This document shows, piece by piece, positions 8,394 to 21,627 of a stretch of DNA of 49,094 bases. A program made the position numbers and the translations under genes. The stretch covers positions 1 through 49,094 of the forward strand of contig JAGLBD010000024.1 of assembly GCA_018260425.1 (NCBI GenBank), read 5' to 3'. The stretch's first letter is position 1. Each line of letters starts with the position of its first letter. The notes below the pieces were generated by a model that saw nothing but the letters and a program-made list of their open reading frames with translations, made no database searches and was not told the origin of the DNA. The stretch is from Pseudogulbenkiania sp. (GTDB lineage Bacteria; Pseudomonadota; Gammaproteobacteria; Burkholderiales; Chromobacteriaceae).

Positions 8394-10661
8394 TCAGACC
8401 GGGGTCTCCATGGTGCAATCCACGCCGTAGACGATCTCCCCGTTACGGGTGTCCGGGATCAGGCCATGAACGTCGGTTTCGAAGCCGGGCAACTGGCGGT
8501 TGAAGGCTTCGACGAAACGCAGATAGTCCACGATGGTTTTGTTGAAACGCTCGCCCGGAACCAGCAGCGGAATGCCCGGCGGGTAGGGGGTGAGCATCAC
8601 GGCGGTAATGCGACCTTCCAGTTGGTCGAGCGGCACACGTTCGATTTCACGGTGCGCCATTTTGGCGAACGCGTCGGAGGGGCGCATGGCCGGTACCATG
8701 TCGGACACGTACATCTGGGTGGTCAGACGGGCAATATCATGCTCCCGGTAGACCTCGTGAATGCGTTGGCACAGGTCTTTGAGGCCGATGCGCTCATAGT
8801 GGGGCTGGCGCGCGACAAACTCGGGCATGATGCGCCACATCGGCTGGTTGCGGTCGTAATCGTCCTTGAATTGCTGCAACAGGGTCAGCAGGGTATTCCA
8901 GCGGCCCTTGGTGATGCCGATGGTGAACATGATGAAAAACGAGTAGAGACCGGTTTTCTCGACCACCACGCCATGCTCTGCCAGATACTTGGTGACGATG
9001 GCGGCCGGAATGCCGGAGTCGGCAAAGGTACCGTCCACCGACAAGCCCGGGGTCAGCAGCGTGCATTTGATCGGGTCGAGCAAGTTGAAGTCGTCCTCGA
9101 TGCCGTCAAACCCGTGCCACTGTTCTCCGGCACGCAGTTTCCAGCCATCTTGTTCGCAAATCCCGTCGCTGGACAACTCGTCCGGTCCCCAGACGCGGAA
9201 CCACCAGTCATTACCGTACTCTTCGTCCACCTTGCGCATGGCGCGACGGAAGTCCAGTGCTTCCAGCAGCGACTCTTCAACCAGTGCCGTTCCGCCCGGA
9301 GGTTCCATCATCGCCGCGGCCACATCGCAACTGGCAATGATGGCGTATTGCGGGCTGGTGGAGGTATGCATCAAATAGGCTTCATTGAAGCTGTGACGAT
9401 CCAGCTTACGGTTTTCCGGATCCTGCACCAGAATCTGCGAGGCCTGGGACAGGCCGGCCAGCAGTTTGTGGGTGGACTGGGTGGAAAACACCATCGAGTC
9501 TTTGCAACGCGGACGGTTTTCACCGATGGCATGGAAGTCCTGATAGAACTCGTGGAAGGCGGCGTGCGGGAGCCAGGCTTCATCGAAGTGCAGGGTGTCG
9601 ACTTCGCCGTCCAGCGTTTCCTTGATCTTCTCGACGTTGTAGAGAATGCCGTCGTAGGTGGACTGGGTCAGGGTCAGGATGCGCGGGCGACGCCCGGAAG
9701 ACTTTTCCAAGGCTTCGCGGGCAAAGGGATTGGCCAGGATTTTTTGGCGGATCGTTTCCGGCGCAAATTCCGAGCGCGGAATCGGCCCGATGATGCCGTA
9801 ATGGTTGCGGGTCGGCATCAAAAAGACCGGAATCGCCCCGGTCATCATGATCGCGTGCAGGTTTGATTTATGGCAGTTGCGGTCGACAATGACGATGTCG
9901 CCGGCCGCCACGGTGGAGTGCCAGACGATCTTGTTGGATGTCGAGGTGCCATTGGTGACGAAGAACAAATGATCGGCATGGAAAATCCGTGCCGCATTGC
10001 GTTCGCTGGCCGCGACCGGACCGGTGTGATCCAGCAGTTGGCCAAGCTCGTCGACCGAGTTGCACACGTCGGCGCGCAACATGTTCTCGCCGAAGAACTG
10101 GTGGAACATGCGGCCAACCGGGCTCTTCAGGAAGGCAACGCCCCCGGAGTGGCCGGGACAGTGCCAGGAATAGGAGCCATCGTTGGCATAGTCGACCAGT
10201 GCCCGGAAGAACGGCGGCGCCAGCGTGTCCAGGTAGGAACGCGCTTCGCGAATGATATGTCGTGCAACGAATTCCGGCGTGTCTTCATGCATGTGGATGA
10301 AACCGTGCAGTTCACGCAGGATATCGTTGGGTACGTGACGGGCGGTACGGGTCTCGCCAAACAGATAGACCGGAATGTCCGGGTTGCGACGGCGGATTTC
10401 TGCCACGAAGGCGTAGAGGTTGCCTAATACCTCATCAGCCATGTCCTCGGAGCCGAATTCTTCATCATCAATGGAGAGGATGAAGCCCGATGCCCGGCTT
10501 TGCTGTTGGGCAAACGAGGCCAGGTCTCCGTAACTGGTATAGCCGACGACCGGCATGCCCTGTTTCTCGATGGCGAGAGCCAATTCGCGAATGACCGAGC
10601 CACTGGTGTTCTCGGAGCGGAAGTCTTCGTCGATGATGACGAGAGGGAATTGGAATTGCAT
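8394..10661 (-). CDS. Orn/Lys/Arg decarboxylase (PLP, AdiA/LdcC-type fold)
   Basis: A 755-aa group III amino-acid decarboxylase. The start at 10661 (MQFQFPLVIIDEDF) has an AAGGA site 7 nt upstream; a TTG five codons earlier would overlap that site. An N-terminal wing domain (about 1-130) precedes the PLP fold. The PLP-binding lysine is K399 in QSTHKLLAGLSQAS, with CPGHSGGVAFLKSPVG, TNGTSTSNK and HFDEAW also present. The length matches biodegradative arginine decarboxylase AdiA, but betaproteobacterial members are usually annotated only as arginine/lysine/ornithine decarboxylases. Decarboxylation consumes a proton, so roles in acid resistance or polyamine supply are possible. No cognate antiporter gene lies nearby; instead an ABC exporter follows after 4 bp. 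Confidence 0.88.
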   Translation of the reverse strand: MQFQFPLVIIDEDFRSENTSGSVIRELALAIEKQGMPVVGYTSYGDLASFAQQQSRASGFILSIDDEEFGSEDMADEVLGNLYAFVAEIRRRNPDIPVYLFGETRTARHVPNDILRELHGFIHMHEDTPEFVARHIIREARSYLDTLAPPFFRALVDYANDGSYSWHCPGHSGGVAFLKSPVGRMFHQFFGENMLRADVCNSVDELGQLLDHTGPVAASERNAARIFHADHLFFVTNGTSTSNKIVWHSTVAAGDIVIVDRNCHKSNLHAIMMTGAIPVFLMPTRNHYGIIGPIPRSEFAPETIRQKILANPFAREALEKSSGRRPRILTLTQSTYDGILYNVEKIKETLDGEVDTLHFDEAWLPHAAFHEFYQDFHAIGENRPRCKDSMVFSTQSTHKLLAGLSQASQILVQDPENRKLDRHSFNEAYLMHTSTSPQYAIIASCDVAAAMMEPPGGTALVEESLLEALDFRRAMRKVDEEYGNDWWFRVWGPDELSSDGICEQDGWKLRAGEQWHGFDGIEDDFNLLDPIKCTLLTPGLSVDGTFADSGIPAAIVTKYLAEHGVVVEKTGLYSFFIMFTIGITKGRWNTLLTLLQQFKDDYDRNQPMWRIMPEFVARQPHYERIGLKDLCQRIHEVYREHDIARLTTQMYVSDMVPAMRPSDAFAKMAHREIERVPLDQLEGRITAVMLTPYPPGIPLLVPGERFNKTIVDYLRFVEAFNRQLPGFETDVHGLIPDTRNGEIVYGVDCTMETPV

Positions 10662-10808
10662 GCCTGTATCCTTCAAATGCGACTGCGAGGCAGGGTGGGT
10701 GCCGGGAAAGCGCGAATTTTAGCCCTTTATGCCGCACAAGGTGCGCAAAGAATATGACTCGCGCATTGCGGGATGGCTGGTCATCGTGGCTAAACGCCTG
10801 AAAAGTCA

Positions 10809-12305
10809 TTATTTGCCGGGGTGTTCGGGGGGCGTCTCCCGCGAGGCCTTGTGTTGTTTTTTTCGTTGTGCACGCACGTCTGCCCGCAAGCTGACCGCCC
10901 TGAGCAGCAGTGCTCCGCCAGAGATGACGAGAATGACGGCCAGAGGGTAGGCCAGCAAGGCGGGAAACACGGCAATGGCGATGGCGCAGACAATCAACAT
11001 CAGACCAATGGCGAGATAGGCCCCGGCTTCGCCGCTGTCGACCAGTCGGGTTCCGCGCACGGCGGCACCGACCACCTCGCCGATCCGTGCCGCCTGACGG
11101 GCGGCGGCCGTCGCGGCGCTTGCGGTGCGGGGCCGCCCGCGGCGGCGTGCCGGGCGGGGATGGTCCAGCACCGGCAGGCGGTGACGGGGGCTGAGCACCA
11201 CTTCGGTGGCATTGTCCAGATCGGCCAGAAACTGTTCGGCCATGATGACGGCAATGCCTTCATCCTCGATGGCAATGTCCAGTTCGCGATTGGCCAGCCA
11301 ACTGGAGATATTCAGATTGGACGAGCCGATGCGGGCCCAGCGGCCATCGGCCATGGCGGTTTTGGCATGAATCATCGGCCCGTTCCATTCGAACACCCGG
11401 ACACCGGCATCCAGCAAGGGACGATACAGGGTGCGCGACAGGGTGGCGATCCAGGGAATGTCGCTGGAACGGGGTACCAGCAGCCGCACATCCACGCCAT
11501 CGCGGGCGGCTTCCTTGAGTGCGGTCATATACAGGCTGGTACCGACAAAATAGGCATCGGTCAGCCATAGGGTATGACGCGCGAAGCCGGCCACCAACAG
11601 ATCCAGCCGCATCATGTGTGCGGTGGCCGGCGTGGTGGCAATCAGACGTGCTGCTACCGTGCCGCTTGCCTCGGGGACAGCGTCAATCCAGGCCTTCAGT
11701 GTGGCGTCGTCCAGTGGCTGGTTGCAGGCACTCAGGGTATCGGCAAAGGCACTGATGGCCTCTGCCACCAACGGGCCTCGCAGGGCAATGCCGGTATCGC
11801 GCCAGGCTTCGTTGCCCGGGCTGCCTTCCCAGCGCGAACTGGCGCACAGCCCGGAGATGAACGCAACCTGGCTGTCGGCGATGATCAGTTTGCGGTGGTC
11901 ACGACCAAACAGGCCCAGCAGGTTGCCCAAGGTGGGCGGGTTGTAGCTGACCATCTGTACGCCGCGCTGGGCCAGGCGGGCAAAGCGGCCTTTCCAGCCA
12001 GCCGCTAGACTGCCCAGCCAGTCATGGATCACGATCACTCTGAGTCCGGCTTCGGCACGTTCTGCCAGCGCTTCGCAAAAGGCCTCGCCATAGGGGTCGG
12101 CCCCGATCAGATACATTTCGACCAGAACCATGGTTGTTGCCGTACGGATGGCCTCAAGCCATGCCGGAAAATTGTCATGACTATCAAACAGTACCGATAC
12201 CGTATTGCCACCGACCAGCGGCGCACCGCCAGACCGTGAAAATACCCGGTCGGCCAACTGGCGGGCCAGATCGTGCGAGTGGGAAATCTGGTTATCTGGT
12301 GGCAT
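10809..12305 (-). CDS. Phospholipase D / cardiolipin synthase-like protein
   Basis: A 498-aa protein with two HKD motifs. The first is in RDHRKLIIADSQVAFISG and the second in MIHAKTAMADGRWARIGSSNLN; both have the H-x-K-x4-D spacing needed for the covalent phosphohistidine mechanism. A basic linker follows (RPARRRGRPRTASAATAAAR), then a hydrophobic hairpin of two membrane segments (about residues 430-475) and a basic tail. The fold is shared by bacterial cardiolipin synthases (ClsB/ClsC type), phosphatidyltransferases and phospholipases. The C-terminal rather than N-terminal anchor is less usual for cardiolipin synthase. I chose ATG 12305; a TTG six codons upstream is possible, and neither has a clear ribosome binding site. 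Confidence 0.75.
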   Translation of the reverse strand: MPPDNQISHSHDLARQLADRVFSRSGGAPLVGGNTVSVLFDSHDNFPAWLEAIRTATTMVLVEMYLIGADPYGEAFCEALAERAEAGLRVIVIHDWLGSLAAGWKGRFARLAQRGVQMVSYNPPTLGNLLGLFGRDHRKLIIADSQVAFISGLCASSRWEGSPGNEAWRDTGIALRGPLVAEAISAFADTLSACNQPLDDATLKAWIDAVPEASGTVAARLIATTPATAHMMRLDLLVAGFARHTLWLTDAYFVGTSLYMTALKEAARDGVDVRLLVPRSSDIPWIATLSRTLYRPLLDAGVRVFEWNGPMIHAKTAMADGRWARIGSSNLNISSWLANRELDIAIEDEGIAVIMAEQFLADLDNATEVVLSPRHRLPVLDHPRPARRRGRPRTASAATAAARQAARIGEVVGAAVRGTRLVDSGEAGAYLAIGLMLIVCAIAIAVFPALLAYPLAVILVISGGALLLRAVSLRADVRAQRKKQHKASRETPPEHPGK

Positions 12306-12514
12306 TTGGATATTGTCTATCAATATTCAATACTGGGTTGATTTGTGTAGATTGTATGTCGTGAAGAAGTCTCATTTGTGTCGTTTTTCTGAATTTGAAC
12401 GTCACAAAACAGCAAGAAAATAATCGGAATAATCATTGCGAATTGTAGTAATTGTTCGAAATTCGTCTGCTAAGTAAATGATTTTTATCAATTAATGCGC
12501 TGCACAAATAGAGG

Positions 12515-12544
12515 TTGCGGCTGTTCGCGCCTTGCCTTTAGAAT
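12515..12544 (+). promoter_or_regulatory. Candidate sigma-70 promoter of gltBD
   Basis: TTGCGG (12515-12520) and TAGAAT (12539-12544) are separated by 18 bp and lie 37 bp before the gltB ATG. The upstream stretch 12330-12510 is markedly AT-rich, as expected for a divergent promoter region. No Lrp or NtrC site could be named with confidence. Confidence 0.4.
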
Positions 12545-12580
12545 CAAGATATCCATTACACAATAAAACAGGCAATCACC

Positions 12581-15500
12581 ATGGACAGACAACGCTGGTT
12601 ACAGGGTACGTTGTATCGCCCGGATTTCGAGCAGGACAGCTGTGGTTTCGGTTTGATCACCCAACTGGATGACAAGCCTAGTCACTGGATCGTCAAAACC
12701 GCCATTGCCTCGCTGGCTCGTCTCACGCACCGTGGTGCGGTGGCGGCCGATGGCAAGTCGGGTGACGGTTGCGGCCTGCTGTTCAAGAAACCGGATGGTT
12801 TTTTGCGTGAAGTCGCCGCCGAGGCGGGGCTGACGCTGAAAGCAGTGTACGCCGCCGGGCTGGTGTTTCACCATCCCGACAGCGTGCCGGGGCAGCGCAG
12901 TCTGCGTCGTCTGGCCGAATACCTCGAGTCCGAAGGGCTCGAGGTGGCCGGTTACCGCAGCGTGCCGGTCGATCCGGCCGCCTGTGGTGAATATGCCATG
13001 GCGACCTTGCCTGCCATCGCGCAGATTTTCGTCAACTGTCCGTTCGGGATGGACGAGCTGACCTTTCAGCGCCGGCTGTACATGGGGCGTCGTCAGGCCG
13101 AAAAGGCCAATCGCAAGGATGACCCCAATTTCTACATTCCGACCCTGTCGCCGCACACGCTGTCCTACAAGGGGCTGGTGACCCCGGAAAACCTTCCGCG
13201 GTTTTTCCGGGATCTGCAGGACGAACGCTTCGAGTCCAGCCTCGCCGTTTTCCATCAGCGTTTCTCTACCAATACCTGGCCGGAATGGCGGCTGGCCCAG
13301 CCGTTCCGCTATCTTGCCCACAATGGCGAGATCAATACCGTGCAAGGCAACCGTAACTGGTCGCGTGCCCGCGAGCGCATTCTGTCCTCGCCGCACATCG
13401 ATATGGACAAGGTACGACCCATCGTCGACGCCAGTGGTTCCGATTCGATGAGCATGGACACCATGCTCGAAACCTTGTTGATGGGGGGAATCCCCTTGTT
13501 CCGTGCGCTGCGCCTGCTGGTGCCGCCGGCCTGGCAGAATGTCGACAGTACCGACAAGGACTTGCGCGCTTTCTATGAATTCAACTCCATGCATATGGAG
13601 CCGTGGGACGGTCCTGCCGGTATCGTGATGACCGATGGCCGTTATGCGGCCTGTATGCTGGACCGCAATGGCCTGCGGCCGGCGCGGTGGGTGTTGACCC
13701 GCGACAATATCCTCACCATCGCCTCGGAAGTCGGCGTCTGGGACTATCGTGCCGAAGACGTGGTGCGCAAGGGGCGCGTCAAGCCCGGGCAGCTGTTTGC
13801 CGCGGATTTGGCCACCGGCGAAGTATTGATGCCGGAAGATATCGACGCGCAACTCAAGAGTGCCAAGCCCTACCGTCAATGGATCAAGGACAGTGCCCGC
13901 TATCTGGAGCTGTCGATCGATGACGACTCCACGCTGGAGGCCATGAGCCAGGATGAACTGGCAACTCGCCAGAAATTGTTCAATATCAGCCTCGAAGAAC
14001 GGAATCAGGTGCTGCGGGTGCTGGCCGAAGAAGGGATTGAGGCGGTCGGCTCCATGGGGGACGATACTCCGATGGCGGTGTTGTCCCGTCAGGTGCGTTC
14101 ACCGTTCGACTATCTGCGCCAGCAGTTTGCGCAGGTTACCAACCCGCCGATCGACCCGATCCGTGAAGCGGTGGTGATGTCGCTCAACTCGGTGTTCGGT
14201 CCCGAGCGCAATATGTTCGAGGAAAGCGCCGAGCACGCCAAGCGGCTGGAAGTGCGTTCTCCGGTGCTGTCGCACGAGAAGTTCATTCGCGTGACCACCC
14301 GTCCCGAGCCCTATCTGTCGGCAACGACCTTCGATTTGTGCTACGACCCGGCCGAAACCGATTTGAAAGGGGCCATCGAGCGACTGGTGCAGCATGTCTG
14401 TGACGCGGTAAACGAGGGGACGGTTATTGTCGTGTTGTCGGACCGGAGCATCGCGGCGGGCCGCTTGCCGATCCATGCCCTGTTCGCGACCGGTGCGGTG
14501 CACCATGCCTTGATCGATAGTGGCTTGCGCTGCAAAACCAATATTCTGGTGGAGACCGGCACGGTTCGTGACCCTCATCAGATGGCCTGCCTGATTGGCT
14601 ATGGTGCGACGGCGGTCTATCCCTATCTTGCCTACCAAACCATCATCGAGATGGTGACGCGCGGAGAAATCAGCCTGCGCGTCAATGAAGCCCTGCAGAA
14701 TTATCGCAAGGGGATCAACAAGGGACTGCTCAAGGTGCTGTCCAAGATGGGGATTTCCACCATCGCCTCCTATCGCGGCGCGCAATTGTTCGAAGCGGTC
14801 GGGATTCATCAGGAGGTGGTCGACCTGTGCCTGAAGGGAACCGTCAGCCGGGTGCAAGGGGCGGATTTCAGCGACTTCGAGTCTGACCAGAAAGCACTGG
14901 CCCGACTGGCCTTCAATCCCATGCGCGGACTGGTGCAGGGCGGCTTGCTCAAGTATGTGCACGGCGAGGAATACCACGCTTACAACCCGGACGTGGTGAT
15001 GCAGCTGCAGAAAGCCGTACAGAACAACGATTACGATGCCTGGAAAACCTATGCATGGCTGGTGAACAGCCGGCCGGTTTCGATGTTCCGCGATCTGATG
15101 ACCTTGCGTGAAGCACCGCAAGCACTGGATATCGCCGAGGTCGAACCGGTCGAATCGATCGTGAAGCGTTTCGATTCGGCTGGGATGTCGCTGGGAGCGC
15201 TGTCCCCCGAAGCGCACGAAGCGCTGGCCATTGCCATGAACCGGCTGGGCGGACGTTCCAATTCCGGGGAGGGCGGGGAAGACCCGGCCCGTTATGGCAC
15301 GGAAAAAATGTCGCGCATCAAGCAAGTGGCCTCGGGCCGGTTTGGCGTGACACCGCATTATCTGGTCAACGCCGATGTGCTGCAGATCAAGATCGCCCAA
15401 GGCGCCAAGCCGGGTGAGGGCGGGCAGTTGCCGGGTGACAAGGTCTCGCCGTTGATCGCGCGTTTGCGCTGTTCCAAACCCGGCATCAGTTTGATCTCGC

Positions 15501-17029
15501 CTCCGCCGCATCATGATATTTATTCGATCGAGGATCTGGCGCAGCTGATTTTTGATCTGAAAGAGGTCAATCCCAAGGCGCTGGTGTCGGTGAAACTGGT
15601 GGCTGAGCCGGGGGTCGGCACCATTGCCGCCGGTGTCGCCAAAGCCTATGCAGACCTGATCACCATTTCCGGTTACGACGGTGGTACCGGTGCATCGCCG
15701 TTGTCCTCGGTCAAGTATGCCGGCTCCCCGTGGGAGCTGGGGCTGGCCGAAGCCCAACAGGTGTTGCGTGCCAATGGCCTGCGCGGGCGGGTAAGGGTAC
15801 AGGCGGATGGTGGCCTCAAAACCGGTCTGGATGTCGTCAAAGCCGCCATTCTCGGCGCCGAGAGTTTTGGTTTCGGTACCGGACCGATGGTGGCGCTTGG
15901 ATGCAAATACCTGCGCATTTGCCACTTGAACAATTGTGCGACCGGTGTGGCGACTCAGGACGCCCGTCTGCGCGAGAAACATTTCGAGGGCTTGCCGGAA
16001 CGGGTGATGAACTACTTCCTGTTCCTGGCCCAGGAGACTCGCGAATGGATGGCGCGGCTCGGGGTTCGCAGCATGAACGAGTTGGTGGGACGACTGGATC
16101 TGATCGAGTTGCTCGAAGGTCAGACCGAACGGCAGAAACGCCTGGATCTCTTGCCGCTGATCCAGCATGGCACCATTCCCGACAGCGTGCCGCGCCACTG
16201 TGTCGAGGCATCCAATCCTTCCTTTGATAAAGGCGAGTTGGCCGAGCGGATTCTTGCCGATGCCCTCGAAGCCATCGAGAAGCGCCAAATGCTGCGCCTC
16301 GAGTATCCGATCGAGAACGTCAACCGTTCAATCGGTGCGCGGGTGTCCGGCGAGATTGCCCGCCGTCATGGTGCCGCGGGTCTGCCGGAAGGCTGCCTGT
16401 CGATTCGTTTCACCGGATCGGCGGGTCAGAGCTTCGGGGTGTGGAATGCCCCGGGTCTGCATCTGGAACTGGAAGGCGATGCCAACGATTACGTCGGCAA
16501 GGGGATGGCTGGCGGACGTCTGGCGATTTATCCGCCGCGCGCGGCAGCACATCGTTCGAATGAATCGATCATCATCGGCAATACCTGTTTGTACGGGGCG
16601 ACAGGCGGGCAGTTGTATGCCGCGGGCGTTGCCGGGGAGCGTTTTGGTGTGCGCAACTCCGGTGCGCTGGCCGTTATCGAAGGGGCCGGCGACCATTGCT
16701 GTGAGTATATGACCGGCGGCTGTGTGATCTCACTGGGTGAGACCGGCTATAACTTCGGTGCCGGCATGACCGGCGGGTTCGCCTTTGTCTATGACCGTGC
16801 CGAGAAGTTTGCCTATCGCTACAACAACGAACTGGTGGACATCCATTTGATCAACGGCGAGGCGATGGGCATGTACCGGGCCTTCCTGCTCGACAAACTG
16901 GCGCGCCATGTCGAATTGACGGATTCACAGGCCGGACGGGACATGCTGGAAAACTTTGATGACCATGTCGATTACTTCTGGCTGGTCAAACCCAAGGCTG
17001 CCAAGCTCGACAGCCTGCTGAAAGATTGA
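12581..17029 (+). CDS. gltB: Glutamate synthase (NADPH) large subunit
   Basis: A 1482-aa GOGAT alpha subunit that makes glutamate from glutamine and 2-oxoglutarate. An N-terminal propeptide of about 20 residues precedes the nucleophile C21 in DSCGFGLI, which becomes Cys1 after processing. The class II glutaminase domain spans roughly 21-420 ([18 protein letters not shown]). The central and FMN/synthase domains follow ([19 protein letters not shown]), with 3Fe-4S ligands C1108, C1114 and C1119 (spacing x5, x4). The C-terminal GXGXG beta-helix domain ends the protein. Length and domain order are normal. It is followed after 11 bp by gltD, forming the standard two-subunit operon. Confidence 0.97.
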   Translation: MDRQRWLQGTLYRPDFEQDSCGFGLITQLDDKPSHWIVKTAIASLARLTHRGAVAADGKSGDGCGLLFKKPDGFLREVAAEAGLTLKAVYAAGLVFHHPDSVPGQRSLRRLAEYLESEGLEVAGYRSVPVDPAACGEYAMATLPAIAQIFVNCPFGMDELTFQRRLYMGRRQAEKANRKDDPNFYIPTLSPHTLSYKGLVTPENLPRFFRDLQDERFESSLAVFHQRFSTNTWPEWRLAQPFRYLAHNGEINTVQGNRNWSRARERILSSPHIDMDKVRPIVDASGSDSMSMDTMLETLLMGGIPLFRALRLLVPPAWQNVDSTDKDLRAFYEFNSMHMEPWDGPAGIVMTDGRYAACMLDRNGLRPARWVLTRDNILTIASEVGVWDYRAEDVVRKGRVKPGQLFAADLATGEVLMPEDIDAQLKSAKPYRQWIKDSARYLELSIDDDSTLEAMSQDELATRQKLFNISLEERNQVLRVLAEEGIEAVGSMGDDTPMAVLSRQVRSPFDYLRQQFAQVTNPPIDPIREAVVMSLNSVFGPERNMFEESAEHAKRLEVRSPVLSHEKFIRVTTRPEPYLSATTFDLCYDPAETDLKGAIERLVQHVCDAVNEGTVIVVLSDRSIAAGRLPIHALFATGAVHHALIDSGLRCKTNILVETGTVRDPHQMACLIGYGATAVYPYLAYQTIIEMVTRGEISLRVNEALQNYRKGINKGLLKVLSKMGISTIASYRGAQLFEAVGIHQEVVDLCLKGTVSRVQGADFSDFESDQKALARLAFNPMRGLVQGGLLKYVHGEEYHAYNPDVVMQLQKAVQNNDYDAWKTYAWLVNSRPVSMFRDLMTLREAPQALDIAEVEPVESIVKRFDSAGMSLGALSPEAHEALAIAMNRLGGRSNSGEGGEDPARYGTEKMSRIKQVASGRFGVTPHYLVNADVLQIKIAQGAKPGEGGQLPGDKVSPLIARLRCSKPGISLISPPPHHDIYSIEDLAQLIFDLKEVNPKALVSVKLVAEPGVGTIAAGVAKAYADLITISGYDGGTGASPLSSVKYAGSPWELGLAEAQQVLRANGLRGRVRVQADGGLKTGLDVVKAAILGAESFGFGTGPMVALGCKYLRICHLNNCATGVATQDARLREKHFEGLPERVMNYFLFLAQETREWMARLGVRSMNELVGRLDLIELLEGQTERQKRLDLLPLIQHGTIPDSVPRHCVEASNPSFDKGELAERILADALEAIEKRQMLRLEYPIENVNRSIGARVSGEIARRHGAAGLPEGCLSIRFTGSAGQSFGVWNAPGLHLELEGDANDYVGKGMAGGRLAIYPPRAAAHRSNESIIIGNTCLYGATGGQLYAAGVAGERFGVRNSGALAVIEGAGDHCCEYMTGGCVISLGETGYNFGAGMTGGFAFVYDRAEKFAYRYNNELVDIHLINGEAMGMYRAFLLDKLARHVELTDSQAGRDMLENFDDHVDYFWLVKPKAAKLDSLLKD

Positions 17030-17037
17030 TGAGGTGA

Positions 17038-18456
<1,419 letters not shown>

Positions 18457-18487
18457 ACCGGTTCAGGATTATGGTTTGACCCTTTGG

Positions 18488-18509
18488 CCCGTCGCAAGAC
18501 GGGTTTTTT
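18488..18509 (+). terminator. Intrinsic terminator of gltBD
   Basis: Perfect stem CCCGTC/GACGGG with loop GCAA, followed by six T (18504-18509). It lies 32 bp after the gltD stop. Confidence 0.9.
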
Positions 18510-18552
18510 CTTGTAGGGATAGCTGGTGTACCAGGCGCTGCGAGTAAATGGG

Positions 18553-18568
18553 CTGATGCATACATCAG
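18553..18568. promoter_or_regulatory. Perfect 6-4-6 inverted repeat upstream of the response regulator
   Basis: CTGATG - CATA - CATCAG is a perfect dyad about 185 bp before the response-regulator start. It could be an operator, possibly autoregulatory, but nothing in the sequence shows which protein would bind it. The rest of 18510-18753 holds no gene or clear promoter. Confidence 0.3.
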
Positions 18569-18753
18569 AATAGCCAGCGGGTAGCAGCGATGACGCTGAT
18601 TGCCTGATACCGGGCCGCTCGGGAGAATTCATTGCATAGTCTGATCCTCCCCCCGTATTTCTGGAATGTTGGTTCGGATTATCGGAGGCGGGGCACGCTG
18701 GCGTCTTTCGTCTTTGTCCATACCAACTCGCACGATCAGGAAGGTTCAACGCG

Positions 18754-19383
18754 ATGAAAAAGGTAATTGTGATCGACGATCATCCGGCAATCCGCCTTGC
18801 TATCAGGGGATTGCTGGAAAAGTGGGAAGAGTTCTCGGTCGTCGAGGAGGCCGATAACGGTCAGGAGGGGCTGGAAAAGATTCGACAGGTCAAACCCGAT
18901 CTGGTGGTGCTGGATCTGTGTTTGCCCCGCTCTGACGGTCTTGCGCTGATTCGTCGCATCAAGGGGGTCGATGACAAGATCAAGATTCTGGTGTTGACCG
19001 GGCAGGAGGAGCGGATCTATGCGGTGAAGTCTGCCGAAGAAGGGGCAAATGGCTATGTGACCAAGTCCAAAGACATGATGGAAGTTTACAATGCCGTCAA
19101 TGCAGTCATGTCGGGTTACAACTGTTTTCCGTCAGACGACCCGGGGGTGGCGCAAGGGCGGGTCGCCTATGGCAAGGCACCGGATGCCTTGTCCACGCTG
19201 TCGGTCCGGGAGTTGGCCATCATGCGTTACATCGCCAAGGGGTACAGCAATAAGGAGATTGCCGAGATTTTCTATATCAGCCAGAAAACCGTCAGTACCT
19301 ACAAGGCCAGGGTGTTGGTCAAACTCAAGCTCAAGAACTCCATTGCCATTGCCGAGTTCGCCAAAACCCACGGGTTGGTCTGA
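18754..19383 (+). CDS. NarL/FixJ-family response regulator (orphan)
   Basis: A 209-aa two-component regulator. The receiver domain (about 1-120) has the acidic pair D8/D9, phospho-acceptor D54 in VVLDLCLPRSDG, the switch Thr in ILVLTGQ and the conserved Lys in YVTKSK. A LuxR-type helix-turn-helix follows (about 148-209: LSVRELAIMRYIAKGYSNKEIAEIFYISQKTVSTYKARVLVKL). The overall form resembles BvgA/EvgA/RcsB-like regulators. The AAGGTT sequence upstream of ATG gives weak support for the start. No histidine kinase gene is adjacent, so the partner and signal cannot be read from context. Confidence 0.9.
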   Translation: MKKVIVIDDHPAIRLAIRGLLEKWEEFSVVEEADNGQEGLEKIRQVKPDLVVLDLCLPRSDGLALIRRIKGVDDKIKILVLTGQEERIYAVKSAEEGANGYVTKSKDMMEVYNAVNAVMSGYNCFPSDDPGVAQGRVAYGKAPDALSTLSVRELAIMRYIAKGYSNKEIAEIFYISQKTVSTYKARVLVKLKLKNSIAIAEFAKTHGLV

Positions 19384-19455
19384 CCCGGCGAGCCGTACTA
19401 GAGAATGTCAATCGGGTTAGCGCTGCTGATTGAAAAATTTTCGCAACGATTCGCA

Positions 19456-19482
19456 CTTGAAACCGTCTTGGCACGCCCATAT
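19456..19482 (+). promoter_or_regulatory. Sigma-32 (heat-shock) promoter of groESL
   Basis: CTTGAAA (19456-19462) is followed after 13 bp by CCCATAT (19476-19482), close to the RpoH consensus (CTTGAAA ... CCCCATNT). It lies immediately upstream of the CIRCE operator and about 97 bp before groES. Confidence 0.8.
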
Positions 19483-19484
19483 CA

Positions 19485-19511
19485 TTAGCACTCGTTAGGG
19501 CCGAGTGCCAA
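19485..19511. promoter_or_regulatory. CIRCE operator (HrcA binding site)
   Basis: TTAGCACTC, nine spacer bases, then GAGTGCCAA. The consensus is TTAGCACTC-N9-GAGTGCTAA, so 17 of 18 arm positions match. It starts 2 bp after the -10 element, over the expected transcription start, which suits repression by HrcA. Confidence 0.93.
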
Positions 19512-19578
19512 AACTCGGTTTACCCAAGCTGATTTGATTGATTTCACTCTCAACAGCCACTGATTTCAGGAGAGCACA

Positions 19579-19866
19579 ATGGCAATTCGTCCTCTGCATG
19601 ACCGTGTTGTGATCAAGCGCCTCGAGGCGGAAGAAAAAACCGCCTCCGGTATCGTTCTGCCGGGAGCCGCCGCAGAAAAGCCGGATATGGGCGAAGTTCT
19701 TGCCGTCGGCAATGGCAAGATTCTGGACAATGGTTCGGTTCGCAAGCTTGAACTCAAAGTGGGTGACAAGGTCATCTTCGGTAAATACTCCGGTCAGACC
19801 GTCAAGATCGACGGCGACGAAGTACTGGTAATGCGCGAAGAAGACATCATGGGTATCGTTGAGTAA
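19579..19866 (+). CDS. groES: Co-chaperonin GroES
   Basis: A 95-aa Hsp10 that caps the GroEL ring. [14 protein letters not shown] at the N-terminus, the mobile-loop segment [14 protein letters not shown] (about 15-31) and the C-terminal [15 protein letters not shown] are typical. A strong AGGAG site precedes the ATG. It is first in an operon with groEL, controlled by the sigma-32 promoter and CIRCE element upstream. Confidence 0.98.
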   Translation: MAIRPLHDRVVIKRLEAEEKTASGIVLPGAAAEKPDMGEVLAVGNGKILDNGSVRKLELKVGDKVIFGKYSGQTVKIDGDEVLVMREEDIMGIVE

Positions 19867-19888
19867 CCCGACCCTGTCAACACACTGA

Positions 19889-21541
<1,653 letters not shown>

Positions 21542-21564
21542 GCTGTACGCTCCTGCACAGCCTG

Positions 21565-21600
21565 AAAAACCCTCCGCACATTGCGTGCGGAGGGTTTTTT
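21565..21600 (+). terminator. Intrinsic terminator of groESL
   Basis: A-rich 5' arm plus CCCTCCGCAC pairs with GTGCGGAGGG plus T run around the loop ATTGC. The stem is about 15 bp and ends in six T. Confidence 0.93.
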
Positions 21601-21627
21601 CTTTCACAATGCATGAAAGGAGCCATG

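Noticed and set aside
14099-16288. 729-codon minus-strand frame opposite gltB
   Set aside because: Antisense shadow; the plus strand encodes all conserved GltB motifs.
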